From positions 1-38,973 of IMG/VR virus record IMGVR_UViG_3300007276_000114: 38,973 nt of DNA. The stretch is one strand, 5' to 3'. The notes under the pieces are model-generated. The model saw only the letters and a program-made list of their open reading frames with translations. It was not told where the DNA came from and made no database searches. The translations under genes and the position numbers were made by a program. Each line of letters starts with the position of its first letter. The stretch's first letter is position 1. Positions 1 to 9,371 of this stretch are shown here, piece after piece. Origin of the DNA: a virus.

Positions 1-1263
1 ACCTGTAACAGCTGTTTCAAATGTAGGTGCAGCTCCTGCTCCATTACTAGTTAATATTTGTCCTGAATTACCTGTAGCTACCGTAGTTGGAGCTGCGTCA
101 GCACCCCATGTAATTAATTGTCCGTCTGTACCAGCAGCTAAGTCAGCTACATCTACATTGCTGAGACTGTTACCAGTACCATTAGCATCAAAAGTCTTGT
201 TAGTGAAAGTATCAGTAGTAGCTTTACCTACAATAGTATCACTAGCATTAGGTACAGTCAAAGTACGAGTAGTACCTGAAGATACTCCACTTACTTGAAA
301 GGCTAATTGCTTAGTATTATCACCATCATCTTGTACTCTAAAGACATCATCTTGTACACTAGAGACAGCACCAGCTGATATACCGTTTAACTGAGTCTGA
401 ATGTTAGAACTTACACCATTAAGATAAGCAAACTCAGCGTTACTTACAGTACCATTGTGTATCTTACTAGCATCTATAGCAGCACTACCATTAATGTCAG
501 CATTAGTGATAACTTCTGAACCAATAGAAGTAACACCAGCATTAGAGATAGTTACATCTCCTGTAACAGCTACATTATCAAAATCTGTACCATCAGCTAC
601 CAATATGTGAGTATTAGTAGCAGCATAAGAGTCATCAAATAGAGCTATCTTAGCTCCTGTAATGGCATCATTAGCGATCTTACCTGTGGTGATATTTAAG
701 TCTGCAATATGTGCGGTATCTATAGAACCATCAGTATAATGCTCTGAATCTACTGCATCATCTGCTAATCTAGTACCATTAATAGCATCAGCTTCTATCA
801 TTGCAGTCTCTACTGTACCTGCACCTATAGTCGTTACTCCTGCTGTAGAGATCGTAACATCACCTGATACTGCTACAGACTCAAAGTCTGTACCATCAGC
901 TATTAAGATGTTACCTGAAGTAGCTAGGTTAGTGTCTGAAAAGGAATCAAGCTCATCTAAGGCTTCCTGAGCCATGTAGAAGGCCTGTAGACTATCAGTG
1001 TCCAGATCAGTCTCTGATAGGTTACTACCATCCACATAATCAACCAAGCGAGTACCCTGAGAGGTTGTCCGTTTGACTAGGACCTTCTCAGATCCTGCTA
1101 GTGTCGGTGAAGATATAAGAATTTCACTATCACTATTCCAAGTAAAGGTGGCTGTAGTACCATCCACTTCTACTGTGATATGAGATCGACTGATAAACGG
1201 AAATGTTACCCCGAATGCCTGAGTATTACCATCAGCAGTGTATTGTACTTTTGAATTAGCCAT
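1..1263 (-). CDS. Tail fibre protein, gp17-like, N-terminal 421 residues (cut at window edge)
   Basis: The first ~110 residues resemble the T7 gp17 N-terminal domain that anchors the fibre to the tail: an early beta-rich segment (YTADGNTQAFGVTFPF), then VKRTTSQGTRLVDYVDGS and an ALDELDSFSD helix. The rest is repetitive and rich in Asp, Gly, Thr and Ala (IADGTDFESVAVSGDVTIS and similar), as in the shafts of many marine podovirus fibres. The receptor-binding tip is not in the window, because the frame is still open at base 1. The ATG at 1263 has an AAGGAAA ribosome site about ten bases upstream, and the gene begins three bases after the stop of the preceding internal virion gene. It is the last gene of the virion block, as in T7. 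The N-terminal assignment is strong; the ligand is unknown. Confidence 0.88.
   Translation of the reverse strand, partial: MANSKVQYTADGNTQAFGVTFPFISRSHITVEVDGTTATFTWNSDSEILISSPTLAGSEKVLVKRTTSQGTRLVDYVDGSNLSETDLDTDSLQAFYMAQEALDELDSFSDTNLATSGNILIADGTDFESVAVSGDVTISTAGVTTIGAGTVETAMIEADAINGTRLADDAVDSEHYTDGSIDTAHIADLNITTGKIANDAITGAKIALFDDSYAATNTHILVADGTDFDNVAVTGDVTISNAGVTSIGSEVITNADINGSAAIDASKIHNGTVSNAEFAYLNGVSSNIQTQLNGISAGAVSSVQDDVFRVQDDGDNTKQLAFQVSGVSSGTTRTLTVPNASDTIVGKATTDTFTNKTFDANGTGNSLSNVDVADLAAGTDGQLITWGADAAPTTVATGNSGQILTSNGAGAAPTFETAVTG
520..909 (-). repeat. Internal duplication in the tail fibre shaft
   Basis: Two ~29-residue segments, at 823-909 and 520-606, are near-identical in protein (ILIADGTDFESVAVSGDVTI versus ILVADGTDFDNVAVTGDVTI, both followed by an AGVT.IG turn). 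They start 303 bases apart, so the shaft is built from a ~101-residue repeat. Such duplications can expand or contract by recombination and change fibre length. Confidence 0.75.
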
Positions 1264-1266
1264 TAA

Positions 1267-3462
1267 TTAATTTCCTTGGAGTGAGTCAAAGATACTTCCT
1301 TGACTTTTAAATTTACTAGTCATTGCCCTACGTCCTAAGGCATCTTTTTCAAACTGTTTATCATTCATAAATTGGACTTGTAACCGTGTATATTTCTTTA
1401 GTACATAGGACCCTGCTGCCTTACGGGTTTCGGTTAGAAGTGCTCTTAATTTGTATTTTTCTTCTTCCTCTGGCAACTTTCTGAGAGCTTTCATTCTAGG
1501 ATGGACGTGTTCTTTGTTTAGTTCAGCCCATTTAGTTTGAAAATCATTAGCTTCCTCGTCTGATAACTGCATTCCCAAGTAACTTTCTGTAGACTCAGCT
1601 CCTTTTAAACTTATATCTAATTCAACAACTCTTCTAGTAATTGGGTCAGTTTTCTCTGATACTAATGTAGAAGTTCTTATTGGTAATGTGAGAGCCTTAA
1701 GTGTATCTCCAGCTTTATGTAGAATATGAGAGGCTCCCAAGTGTAAGTCAGCATTACTTTCCATTCCTGGGTGGAACGTAGCATTACCATCATAGTTTAA
1801 CTTAGGAAATTTAGTTTTAGAGAACCCTGGAATCTCCTCTACAAAGTTCTCATAACCAAGTTTCATTACTTGTATGAACTTTTTATAAACAACATCCAAT
1901 ACCTCATCTCCCGCCTCACCTACTGAGGGTAAATCAACATTTAAGTCTCTAGTAGAGTCCATTCCTTTATTGATACCTCGTCTAAAAGAACCATAGAATG
2001 TACCTAGAGGGTTTAACGGAGTAACAGCAGTCTTTATCATTCGTTTCATGAATCTAGGATCACCAGATACACCATCAACAAAGATAGCTACACCCTGTAA
2101 ATAGTGCCTGTCAGAGATTACATGAGCTAGTGCAAATACCGCATCGGATAATGATTCTTGGTATGCATCAAATAATTGTGAGGTAGTACCAAATTCATCA
2201 GCATAACCATTAATATCAACAAAAGACTTGGCAAGTGTTGCTAAGTTTGCTGACGTTAATAGGAAGACTGAAATTGGATCAGCCTTATTAATAGGAGTAT
2301 ACTGTCCTGTCTCAGAATCATACCAGCTGTTAGGCTGTATTTGAGCATCTCTCCATCTTTGAGCTAGTACTGGGTCAGTAGGGGCAGCTCCAGTGATAAG
2401 ACCTGACATAGCAAGGCCTATACCTGCACTATAAAGCGTTAATCCTGTAGCTAACTTAGCCTCTGCAAGCTGTTGGGCAGCAAGTCCCTGCTCTCCCTTC
2501 ATCGCAGAAACCACATCTTGACTAAAGCTTCTTAGTCCAGGGGTTCTCTGTCCTACAAAGTTAAGTAATTGTACTGGAGTTTTAAAGAAAGGAACGAATA
2601 CTTTACCAAGTCCCGTAGGATCATTCTGTAATGCTTGATTGATACCCTTCTGGAAGCCCGTCTTCTCTATTCTTTTTTTGGTAAGCTTATCTACTTCAAT
2701 TCTATCAGGTAAATCATTCGTGAATGTGTTGATGTTTGCAAACTCTTGAGCCTGTTCTCGTATCTCTCTGGGGGTATTAGCGTTCAGTTCACTGGTAATG
2801 TTACGGACTTGATTAAAATCATTAAGAGTCTTGGGGTTTCTACCTAGTCTTCTTAGTGCTTCTCTGTGTATAAGAGCATTTTTCTGTCCTGCATAGTTAA
2901 CCATCTTAAGAGCTTCATCAGAAGCAAGTAGTAATTTACCAGGATAGTTAACTACATCCCCTACAAAGTCTATAAACTTGGCAACATTTCCTCCTGCTCC
3001 AAAAGCTTCACTTGATACTGCTCTTTTTCTTGGGTTTACAAAGTCAGTTTTAGCTGCAACAGCCTCAAATGTGTCGGCTTTCATTACTTCAACGAACTTT
3101 TTAAGTGATTGAGGGACCGCATCCATCATCCCCTTAGCTAAGATATTAGCTTCTTTAAACGATACACCACCCATTTCATCTCTACCTGCGTTTCTTAATG
3201 CTGCATAGCCCCTTTCAAAAATGGAGGAAGTTATAGAAAAAGCAGTCCCTGCTAAGTTAGATACAAAAGTAGATGGCCTAGAAAGCAAGCCATTAATATA
3301 GATTTCAAGTAATGCATTCTTTGATCTAACGAATAGGCTATCTCTAAAATAGGAAGCTACTGCTCTAACGGACTTACTATCACCAGAAACCGTAGTCTTT
3401 AGTTGCTGTCTAGCAAGATCGTCTAATTTTCCTGTAGGTGGTATACATACGTCTTTTGCCAT
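1267..3462 (-). CDS. Internal virion / ejection protein, C-terminal part of a gp16-like protein
   Basis: A 731-residue protein with no catalytic motif I recognise. Near residue 59 it has LLSRPSTFVSNLAG, a signature I associate with the large ejected inner-core proteins of podoviruses, followed by helix-rich sequence and short hydrophobic stretches near residues 340-360 (LTLYSAGIGLAMSGLITGAA). It lies between another large internal protein and the tail fibre, where T7 has gp16. Together with the upstream 658-residue gene it matches the size expected of gp16 without its transglycosylase domain. ATG at 3462 is two bases after the upstream stop and in a different frame. The ribosome site is weak, suggesting translational coupling. 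The role (inner core and DNA ejection) is inferred from position and size. Confidence 0.7.
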   Translation of the reverse strand: MAKDVCIPPTGKLDDLARQQLKTTVSGDSKSVRAVASYFRDSLFVRSKNALLEIYINGLLSRPSTFVSNLAGTAFSITSSIFERGYAALRNAGRDEMGGVSFKEANILAKGMMDAVPQSLKKFVEVMKADTFEAVAAKTDFVNPRKRAVSSEAFGAGGNVAKFIDFVGDVVNYPGKLLLASDEALKMVNYAGQKNALIHREALRRLGRNPKTLNDFNQVRNITSELNANTPREIREQAQEFANINTFTNDLPDRIEVDKLTKKRIEKTGFQKGINQALQNDPTGLGKVFVPFFKTPVQLLNFVGQRTPGLRSFSQDVVSAMKGEQGLAAQQLAEAKLATGLTLYSAGIGLAMSGLITGAAPTDPVLAQRWRDAQIQPNSWYDSETGQYTPINKADPISVFLLTSANLATLAKSFVDINGYADEFGTTSQLFDAYQESLSDAVFALAHVISDRHYLQGVAIFVDGVSGDPRFMKRMIKTAVTPLNPLGTFYGSFRRGINKGMDSTRDLNVDLPSVGEAGDEVLDVVYKKFIQVMKLGYENFVEEIPGFSKTKFPKLNYDGNATFHPGMESNADLHLGASHILHKAGDTLKALTLPIRTSTLVSEKTDPITRRVVELDISLKGAESTESYLGMQLSDEEANDFQTKWAELNKEHVHPRMKALRKLPEEEEKYKLRALLTETRKAAGSYVLKKYTRLQVQFMNDKQFEKDALGRRAMTSKFKSQGSIFDSLQGN

Positions 3463-3464
3463 AA

Positions 3465-5441
3465 TTAGATATCACAAAATCTTATTGGAGGTTCTTGGTT
3501 TCTGCCAGCATCTGTTAGTTGACTACCCTCTTTCTCAAAGTTAGTAGCTTGGTCATCCAGTGACTTGGTTATTCTCTGGATATTACTTGCTTGAGATGCT
3601 AGTGCTTCACTTGTTTTCACATCTGGATAGAGTATTCTCATTGCAATTTGAGTCCTAAGAGAATTAACATCTTCTAAATCATCTCCCCTAGATGTCTTCT
3701 TAAAGGTTCTTAATAGATCACTAGCTTCGTAGGATAGACCACTAGCAGCTTCTACAGTCGATGCAGACTCTACTACAGCCCTTCTCATAAGAAATTCATT
3801 GTTTCCAGTAGGATCTATATTGTATTTTTCTACAGCTTGCATAGCTTTCTTAGTACGCAACATAGCAAAGGCCTTAGCAGCTACAACATAAGCCTTAGCA
3901 TTCTTTACGTTACCTACAGTCTTCTCTAAACTCTTTTGCATTTCGTCTGCTGATACTCCTGCAAAATCAGCAAAATCAGCTACAAGTTCTTTCTCATCTA
4001 AGTTCTTAGGGAGTCTATCAGACATAGCCTCAGCTACATTAAATAGTAATCTCTTCATACTCTCAGGACCAATAACCTTATCCAAATTGAACGGGATACT
4101 AAGATCATCTATAGCTCTCATTTCCCCTTTACCAGCTCTCATAAATACATCTACAAGGTCGTCTAGTTCGTCAGGGGAAAATGATTTCTCAGGATCAAGA
4201 GACTCTAGGTTACGTTCAGGTGACGCAGAGGAATTATATTCATTTTTAGCTCCTCGTAGTTTACTAGCAGCATGTATTTCACTAGTTACCTGTGAGTTAG
4301 ACTTAGTACCATCAGGATTAAAATCAAACTCTAACTGTTCTCTTCTTAATGTTTCTTCACCACCAGGAAGACCATCAAATAAATCCTTCTTAGCTTCTGG
4401 TGATAGGTTTTGTACAGCATCAGCTATTGTCTCTGTGTCTTCAGCTATCGCTTCTCTTACTTCAGCTTCTAGTTCTTTAGGTTTTCTTGCCTTAGCTATA
4501 CCACGTCCTATTAACCGGATTACTTTCTCAACTAATATTCCACCAACAGCATTAGTAAAGGCACTCTTAGCTCCCTGCATAGCTCTTGAGTCCTCTGAAT
4601 TAAAACCTACAAATTCCTTCAACATCTGTCCTAGAGTACTATCCTCTGAGATTAAGTGTGTCTGTATTAAGATGTCAGCTAAGTTTCCATCCTCAGGTTT
4701 GATAGCTAAGGCATCAACTGGGATACCTGCTAGAACACCATTTACAGAACCTGCTAGTACCTTATTGGTACGCATTAACTTTCCGAATTTTGTCAATGGT
4801 GACTTGGTTCTTAAACTAGGCTTAACAGCACGTCTGGATTTAGCAGCAACTTTAAGAGCCGTTGTAGTAACCTTAGACGCTACACCCACAGCAGGAGTGA
4901 ACGGACCAACAAACTCAATAATTCCAGTAGCAACTCGTTCAAAGGTAGTCTCTGGAGACATACCCGTTTCCTCAGGGGTAAAGAGTAAATCACCATCACT
5001 ACCTAAACCCTCTAGTTCTACCCCAAAATGGGTCTTAACAAAATCCTTTACTCCAAATATCTCATTAAGAGCTTCAGAGGTATTATTAATAGCATTGGTC
5101 AGTCCCGCTGATGTAGACTTGAATAGAGCATTCTCTTTGATGGTGTCATTCATTTGACTAAGAACACCTGGAGCATTCCTACGGAGTGCCTCAGCTTCAG
5201 CAGCAGAACGCTTCACTTGTTCTTTTTCAGCTAATAATGTTTGTTGCTCTAACTCTTGTTCCCTAACATCTTCTTGTAGTCGAACTCTACGCATAGCGTC
5301 ATAGTCAACCCTAAAGTCATTAGGAGATAACTGTGTAACAAGACCTGTTTCAGGACTAGTAACTTGTAACAGCTTTTCCTGTTGTTTCTCAGCTGTTCCA
5401 ATAGCGTCCTCTGTGGCTTGTTCTTTAAACCCTAAAGGCAT
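3465..5441 (-). CDS. Internal virion protein, N-terminal part of a split gp16-like protein
   Basis: A 658-residue protein, strongly charged and helical at the N-terminus (predicted coiled coil around EDVREQELEQQTLLAEKEQV). Small-residue-rich and hydrophobic segments follow near residues 170-245 (IIEFVGPFTPAVGVASKVTT and AGSVNGVLAGIPVDALAI). There is no transglycosylase motif. Its ATG overlaps the stop of the preceding gene (TAATG), so translation is probably coupled. With the 731-residue product of the next gene it covers about 1390 residues, close to T7 gp16 after its lytic domain is subtracted. I infer an inner-core or ejection protein. No specific motif proves homology, and a lineage-specific structural protein is an alternative. 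Confidence 0.65.
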   Translation of the reverse strand: MPLGFKEQATEDAIGTAEKQQEKLLQVTSPETGLVTQLSPNDFRVDYDAMRRVRLQEDVREQELEQQTLLAEKEQVKRSAAEAEALRRNAPGVLSQMNDTIKENALFKSTSAGLTNAINNTSEALNEIFGVKDFVKTHFGVELEGLGSDGDLLFTPEETGMSPETTFERVATGIIEFVGPFTPAVGVASKVTTTALKVAAKSRRAVKPSLRTKSPLTKFGKLMRTNKVLAGSVNGVLAGIPVDALAIKPEDGNLADILIQTHLISEDSTLGQMLKEFVGFNSEDSRAMQGAKSAFTNAVGGILVEKVIRLIGRGIAKARKPKELEAEVREAIAEDTETIADAVQNLSPEAKKDLFDGLPGGEETLRREQLEFDFNPDGTKSNSQVTSEIHAASKLRGAKNEYNSSASPERNLESLDPEKSFSPDELDDLVDVFMRAGKGEMRAIDDLSIPFNLDKVIGPESMKRLLFNVAEAMSDRLPKNLDEKELVADFADFAGVSADEMQKSLEKTVGNVKNAKAYVVAAKAFAMLRTKKAMQAVEKYNIDPTGNNEFLMRRAVVESASTVEAASGLSYEASDLLRTFKKTSRGDDLEDVNSLRTQIAMRILYPDVKTSEALASQASNIQRITKSLDDQATNFEKEGSQLTDAGRNQEPPIRFCDI

Positions 5442-8317
5442 TAACGGGACTCCAGTTTCTTGTCACGTCTATCTATTCGGTCTTTCTCAGCCTTCAAACC
5501 CTGTAACATCTTAGCTATGGCTACCATTGTATTAATTTTAGGATCATTCAATAGTGGCTGTAGTGTTGTAAGTGAAGCCTTCTTAAGAGTAGCCAGTGAT
5601 AAACCTGTTAATTTTGCAGCAGTAGGTCCAAACTGTCCTTGCTTAATAACGTCTTGAAAGGTCTGAGGTTTAACTTGTAATTCTCCAGTAGCTCCTCTTC
5701 CATCACTTCTCTTCTTACCAGAAGCAATACCAAAGCTTGATTCAGCAGAGTATATACCAATAAGTATTTTCTCTAACTCTGAAGGTCTTAAGTTAAGAGT
5801 TTTCATCTCTTTCTCAAAAGCCAATATTGACGTGTCCATATTGTTCTTAAGTGTCTCAATATTAGCCTTCTGTAATTTAGATATACGTCCTGTATTAACT
5901 AGACTTGCAGCTTGATTAAAGTTTTTAATATAAGATGTCTTGGCAGATTCCTCTGTATTATAAATCTTTTGAACAAGTTCTGCCGTTACTACTTTCCCTG
6001 CAACAGGGGGTTCAGTAGGACGAACAACACCCCCACGAGCAACCTTTTTAATGTTTTCAATGTCTTCTTTTAAACCTCTTTTAGCGTCCTTAGCTGTCTC
6101 TGACACAAATTCTCCTGTCTTTATGATGCCTTTAGTTATATTACCAACACCTTCAAGGATTTCTTGGCCTATTTCTTTAACATTTTGTCCAGACCGTTCT
6201 AAACCTTCTGAAAGATTTTTACCTGTTAGTCCGGTAGACTTCCCAAGATTTTCTAGGCGTTTACTAAAGGATATTTGTTTTTTAGTTATGTTTGATTGTA
6301 CTCTAGGTTTAACTTTTGAAGTAGTTTTCACTGGTTGAGTTGGCTGATCTGTTTGCTTCACGGCAACCATATTGCTTTTAGGATCTGGACTAGTATCTTC
6401 TTTAGCAAAGCCATCTTTACCTGCCTCAGGTAACTTAGTAGTCAATGAAACTTCAGGAGATGTCTTACTCTGTCTACTAACCCATTCCTTTAATTCTTTT
6501 TGATGGTTAGTTGTTACGGGTATCGTCTTTGTCAAATCAACTTTATCTGGAAGTTCAGGTACGCCTAATTCTGTAAGATCTTTACCCGTTGATTCCTTCT
6601 TATCTTCATCTTCACCTACAAGAAAACTCCTTCTAAAGGCTTCAGATTCTGTACGAATTAATGCAATCTTGTCATTTTCAGTCTTGGAGTCATCATCCCT
6701 TATTGATTCTAACTGTTGTCTAAAACCATTTATTTTATTATCAATAGTAAATTGATCTTGTTTTGAGAAGCGGTAATTAGAACCAAACGCAGCCATACCA
6801 CCACCAGCGTCAATGGGTTTTATCTTTTGACCATCAACAAAGAAAGTAGTGTCTTTGACAAACTTCCCAGTCATAAGATTGTTTGCCATCTTCATTTGTC
6901 TATCAATTTCTTTTTCTTCTACAGCCGTCATATTAGTTTTATGTTTATCCCAACCATCTTGTATAAAATTTATATCCTTAGCACTAAAAATTCCTTTATA
7001 GGCAGGATCACTTAAGAAAGTATCAGGAGTCTTGGCTGTGTTATGTTCTCTCATCTGTCTTACCACCCAAGAAGCTAGGGTAGGATTACCATTTATTTCC
7101 CCAGTCTCTAAAAGTGCTTTGATAAAATTAAAAGCAGAAGTTTTCTTAGAGGTAGGAACAAGTGATGGATCATAGGTTATAGGTTGACCCTGAGTATCTG
7201 AATTAGGATTAGTATCTATAAAAGATCCAGGCGTATGTAAATTATGTCTACCTAGGGTATAAGCATTCAAATCATCTATACTATTAATACCACCAGGGAT
7301 ACCTACCATCTCTCTCATTTGTCTGAAATAGGTACTAGTGCTACGAGCTACCTTTTGAGCTAGATCCTTAGTTGACTGTTGGGCCTCTCTAGTTTCTTTA
7401 GTAAATCTCTTGTCATATAAATCTTTAATTCTAGCTTCAACTTGTGTAGCTAATCTAGGCCTACTACGGAGAGTAATCTTTCCCTTACCAACCCTCGTGT
7501 TCTTCATCATGTCTTCAAATATTGATGGAGCTATGTCATTGCGTAATGCAAAGTCATGATAGATATCTATTAACTGACTCTCAATAGCCTCTTCATCCTT
7601 ATGTCCCGCAAGAGTTAACTTCAGACTATTTAGATCTGCATGAAATGTATCCGCAGAAAGGATTTGGTTAGAAGGTTCCTTGAGTTGCTTACGAGCTCTT
7701 AATGATTCTACAGCACTACTGAATCCAGTATCTACAACACTGTCCGTAATGCTCTCGTTATTTAATTTTAGAAACGAATCATCAGCACTAAGGATAGCTT
7801 TATCTAGGGTAGGACGGATAGCAGCTAATTGTAACGGAGTAAAACCTGATTGATCTAAGAAATGTTTAACCTGTATGGCAGACTCAGAGGAAAATGTTAC
7901 AGCCTTTTGTCCTCCATCAAACTGCATTCCAGTTATAGGATCAATTGTAGTAGCTACAAGAGCCATAGCTCGTTCATTGGTACTTGCCAGAAATCCTGTC
8001 GCAAACTTACTAGCAGCTAACACAGCATTCTGTTTGTCATATTCTATTTGTGCATCTGGATGAGATAGAGCAGGAAGATCTTTTTTCTGTAACGCAGCCA
8101 TCCTACCTAATATTACGGCATTATGTGATCTACGTTGTCTCTCAAAGTTTCCTACATTCTGCAAAGCATTAGATAATAGATTAGCTCCAGCAGAGAACTG
8201 CTGATCCTGTGCAGTGGTGTCTAGGATAGCTTGAGTGGGACTGATTTTGTTTACAGGTTTCTCTACTGCTGTGTCTAGTGTATTTAGTTGTGGAACTTTA
8301 AAGATATCTGGAGGCAT
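5441..8317 (-). CDS. Internal virion protein, gp15-like with C-terminal lytic transglycosylase domain
   Basis: A 958-residue protein. Residues 1-700 are helix-rich without recognised motifs and correspond in position to T7 gp15. The C-terminal ~110 residues carry a soluble lytic transglycosylase (SLT, lysozyme-like) signature: IYSAESSFG with the putative catalytic Glu at about residue 859, then GATGELQVKPQTF about 17 residues later. In T7 this domain, which opens the peptidoglycan locally during DNA ejection, is at the N-terminus of gp16. Here it is fused to the upstream protein. A low-complexity Pro/Lys/Thr-rich linker (about residues 640-700) precedes it. ATG at 8317 sits one base after the preceding stop, and AGGAT overlaps that stop. 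The SLT call is strong, the gp15 correspondence moderate. Confidence 0.8.
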   Translation of the reverse strand: MPPDIFKVPQLNTLDTAVEKPVNKISPTQAILDTTAQDQQFSAGANLLSNALQNVGNFERQRRSHNAVILGRMAALQKKDLPALSHPDAQIEYDKQNAVLAASKFATGFLASTNERAMALVATTIDPITGMQFDGGQKAVTFSSESAIQVKHFLDQSGFTPLQLAAIRPTLDKAILSADDSFLKLNNESITDSVVDTGFSSAVESLRARKQLKEPSNQILSADTFHADLNSLKLTLAGHKDEEAIESQLIDIYHDFALRNDIAPSIFEDMMKNTRVGKGKITLRSRPRLATQVEARIKDLYDKRFTKETREAQQSTKDLAQKVARSTSTYFRQMREMVGIPGGINSIDDLNAYTLGRHNLHTPGSFIDTNPNSDTQGQPITYDPSLVPTSKKTSAFNFIKALLETGEINGNPTLASWVVRQMREHNTAKTPDTFLSDPAYKGIFSAKDINFIQDGWDKHKTNMTAVEEKEIDRQMKMANNLMTGKFVKDTTFFVDGQKIKPIDAGGGMAAFGSNYRFSKQDQFTIDNKINGFRQQLESIRDDDSKTENDKIALIRTESEAFRRSFLVGEDEDKKESTGKDLTELGVPELPDKVDLTKTIPVTTNHQKELKEWVSRQSKTSPEVSLTTKLPEAGKDGFAKEDTSPDPKSNMVAVKQTDQPTQPVKTTSKVKPRVQSNITKKQISFSKRLENLGKSTGLTGKNLSEGLERSGQNVKEIGQEILEGVGNITKGIIKTGEFVSETAKDAKRGLKEDIENIKKVARGGVVRPTEPPVAGKVVTAELVQKIYNTEESAKTSYIKNFNQAASLVNTGRISKLQKANIETLKNNMDTSILAFEKEMKTLNLRPSELEKILIGIYSAESSFGIASGKKRSDGRGATGELQVKPQTFQDVIKQGQFGPTAAKLTGLSLATLKKASLTTLQPLLNDPKINTMVAIAKMLQGLKAEKDRIDRRDKKLESR

Positions 8318-8318
8318 A

Positions 8319-8927
8319 TTATCCTAGCTCTGAAGAAGGACCACCACCTACGGGTGTCCCTACAGGCACTACTTCTCCTGTGGTTGGATCTTTCTTGAAT
8401 CCTGTTTGTAATCCAGTTCCTATAGCTAGTCCAGCTAAGGATAGTCCTAATCCAGCAGCACTACCTCCAGCAGAGATATTGTCTAATTCCCTGATATTTG
8501 CATTGATAGTACTATCAGTGATGTTCTGGATACGTTGTTCACCATTAATTAGCTTACGTTCAAGAGCAAGTTCTCGTCTTTGTCTTGCATCCCAAGCCTG
8601 ACGTGTAATGTTAGTCAATCTGTTTTGTAACGTATTTGATCCTGCCTGTCCTTGCCCTTCTGCTTGAGCTATTATTGTAGATGCTTGTGATCTAAGTGAT
8701 TTAACAATTACAGAACTATCCATTTTAAATGAAATTAATTCTAGGCTCTGTTGAAGTCTCTCTGCTGCTTGTTGTTTTGGAGCATTGGCATTATTAGCTG
8801 CCCAAATACTAGCTGCTCTATTAGTACTCTGTATGGCAGCTCGATTAGCATTCCCGTACTGACGGTATGAATCATAAGTCTTTAAGAGAGCTGATCCAAT
8901 GTAGAAAGCTTCTACTGGTATACTCAT
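8319..8927 (-). CDS. Internal virion protein B, gp14-like
   Basis: A 202-residue protein in the position of T7 gp14, which helps form the trans-envelope channel for DNA ejection. It begins with a short hydrophobic segment (VEAFYIGSALLKTY), continues as Ala/Gln/Asn-rich helices (AANNANAPKQQAAERLQQSL, ITRQAWDARQRRELALERKL) and has a Gly/Ala-rich hydrophobic stretch (SAAGLGLSLAGLAIGTGL) near residue 160, ending in a Pro/Gly tail. This helix-then-hydrophobic layout is usual for podoviral gp14. The start overlaps the stop of the gp13-like gene by four bases (ATGA). Assignment rests on gene order, size and composition. Confidence 0.72.
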   Translation of the reverse strand: MSIPVEAFYIGSALLKTYDSYRQYGNANRAAIQSTNRAASIWAANNANAPKQQAAERLQQSLELISFKMDSSVIVKSLRSQASTIIAQAEGQGQAGSNTLQNRLTNITRQAWDARQRRELALERKLINGEQRIQNITDSTINANIRELDNISAGGSAAGLGLSLAGLAIGTGLQTGFKKDPTTGEVVPVGTPVGGGPSSELG

Positions 8928-9370
8928 GCTAACCTACAAAATTCATAGAACTTCACGTTATTAATAACCTTTTCTCCAATTATCTTAAAGCCACACCATT
9001 TGATCCACTTAAGATGTACTTCATTTCTTGAGTCAATAAAGTTACAGAGATGTGGGAATACACTATTCATACCATCCACCTCCGATCTTGATTGTTTAAG
9101 GAAAGCAGTCTTGATCTCTATGAGACCTTCACTACCTAGCATCCATACTTGTCCTGTCTTCTCTGTCAATGGGACTACACCATACATCCCTACTACTCTA
9201 CCTCTATGATCTATGATAGTCCTACATATCTGACTACCACCAAAGGCTAGAGCTAAGGCTTTCTCTGCACTATGACCTAAGGTAGTCACTTCACGTTCAT
9301 CTTCGTACCTTAGGTGTAACGATAAGTACGCTGCATCGTCTAGCCTAGATTGCCTATGATAAGGCTTCAT
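8924..9370 (-). CDS. gp13-like internal virion protein A, acyltransferase-like fold
   Basis: A 148-residue protein immediately after tail tube protein B, the place of T7 gp13. The layout fits a GNAT-like fold as in gp13: ALALAFGGSQICRTIIDHRG (beta strands with a 'see and report' pattern), GVVPLTEKTGQVWMLGSEGL, then NEVHLKWIKWCGFKIIGEKV near the C-terminus, similar to the closing segment of gp13 homologues where a position-dependent 'residue-host' motif lies. T7 gp13 is needed for virion assembly and is not known to be an active enzyme. A strong CAGGAGA ribosome site precedes ATG 9370. Whether any acyltransferase activity persists cannot be told. Confidence 0.68.
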   Translation of the reverse strand: MKPYHRQSRLDDAAYLSLHLRYEDEREVTTLGHSAEKALALAFGGSQICRTIIDHRGRVVGMYGVVPLTEKTGQVWMLGSEGLIEIKTAFLKQSRSEVDGMNSVFPHLCNFIDSRNEVHLKWIKWCGFKIIGEKVINNVKFYEFCRLA

Positions 9371-9371
9371 G

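Noticed and set aside
4087-5157. 356-codon plus-strand frame
   Set aside because: Lies antisense within the 658-residue internal virion gene, has low-complexity Ser/Leu-rich content and no ribosome site. The minus-strand gene has clear start/stop overlaps with its neighbours.
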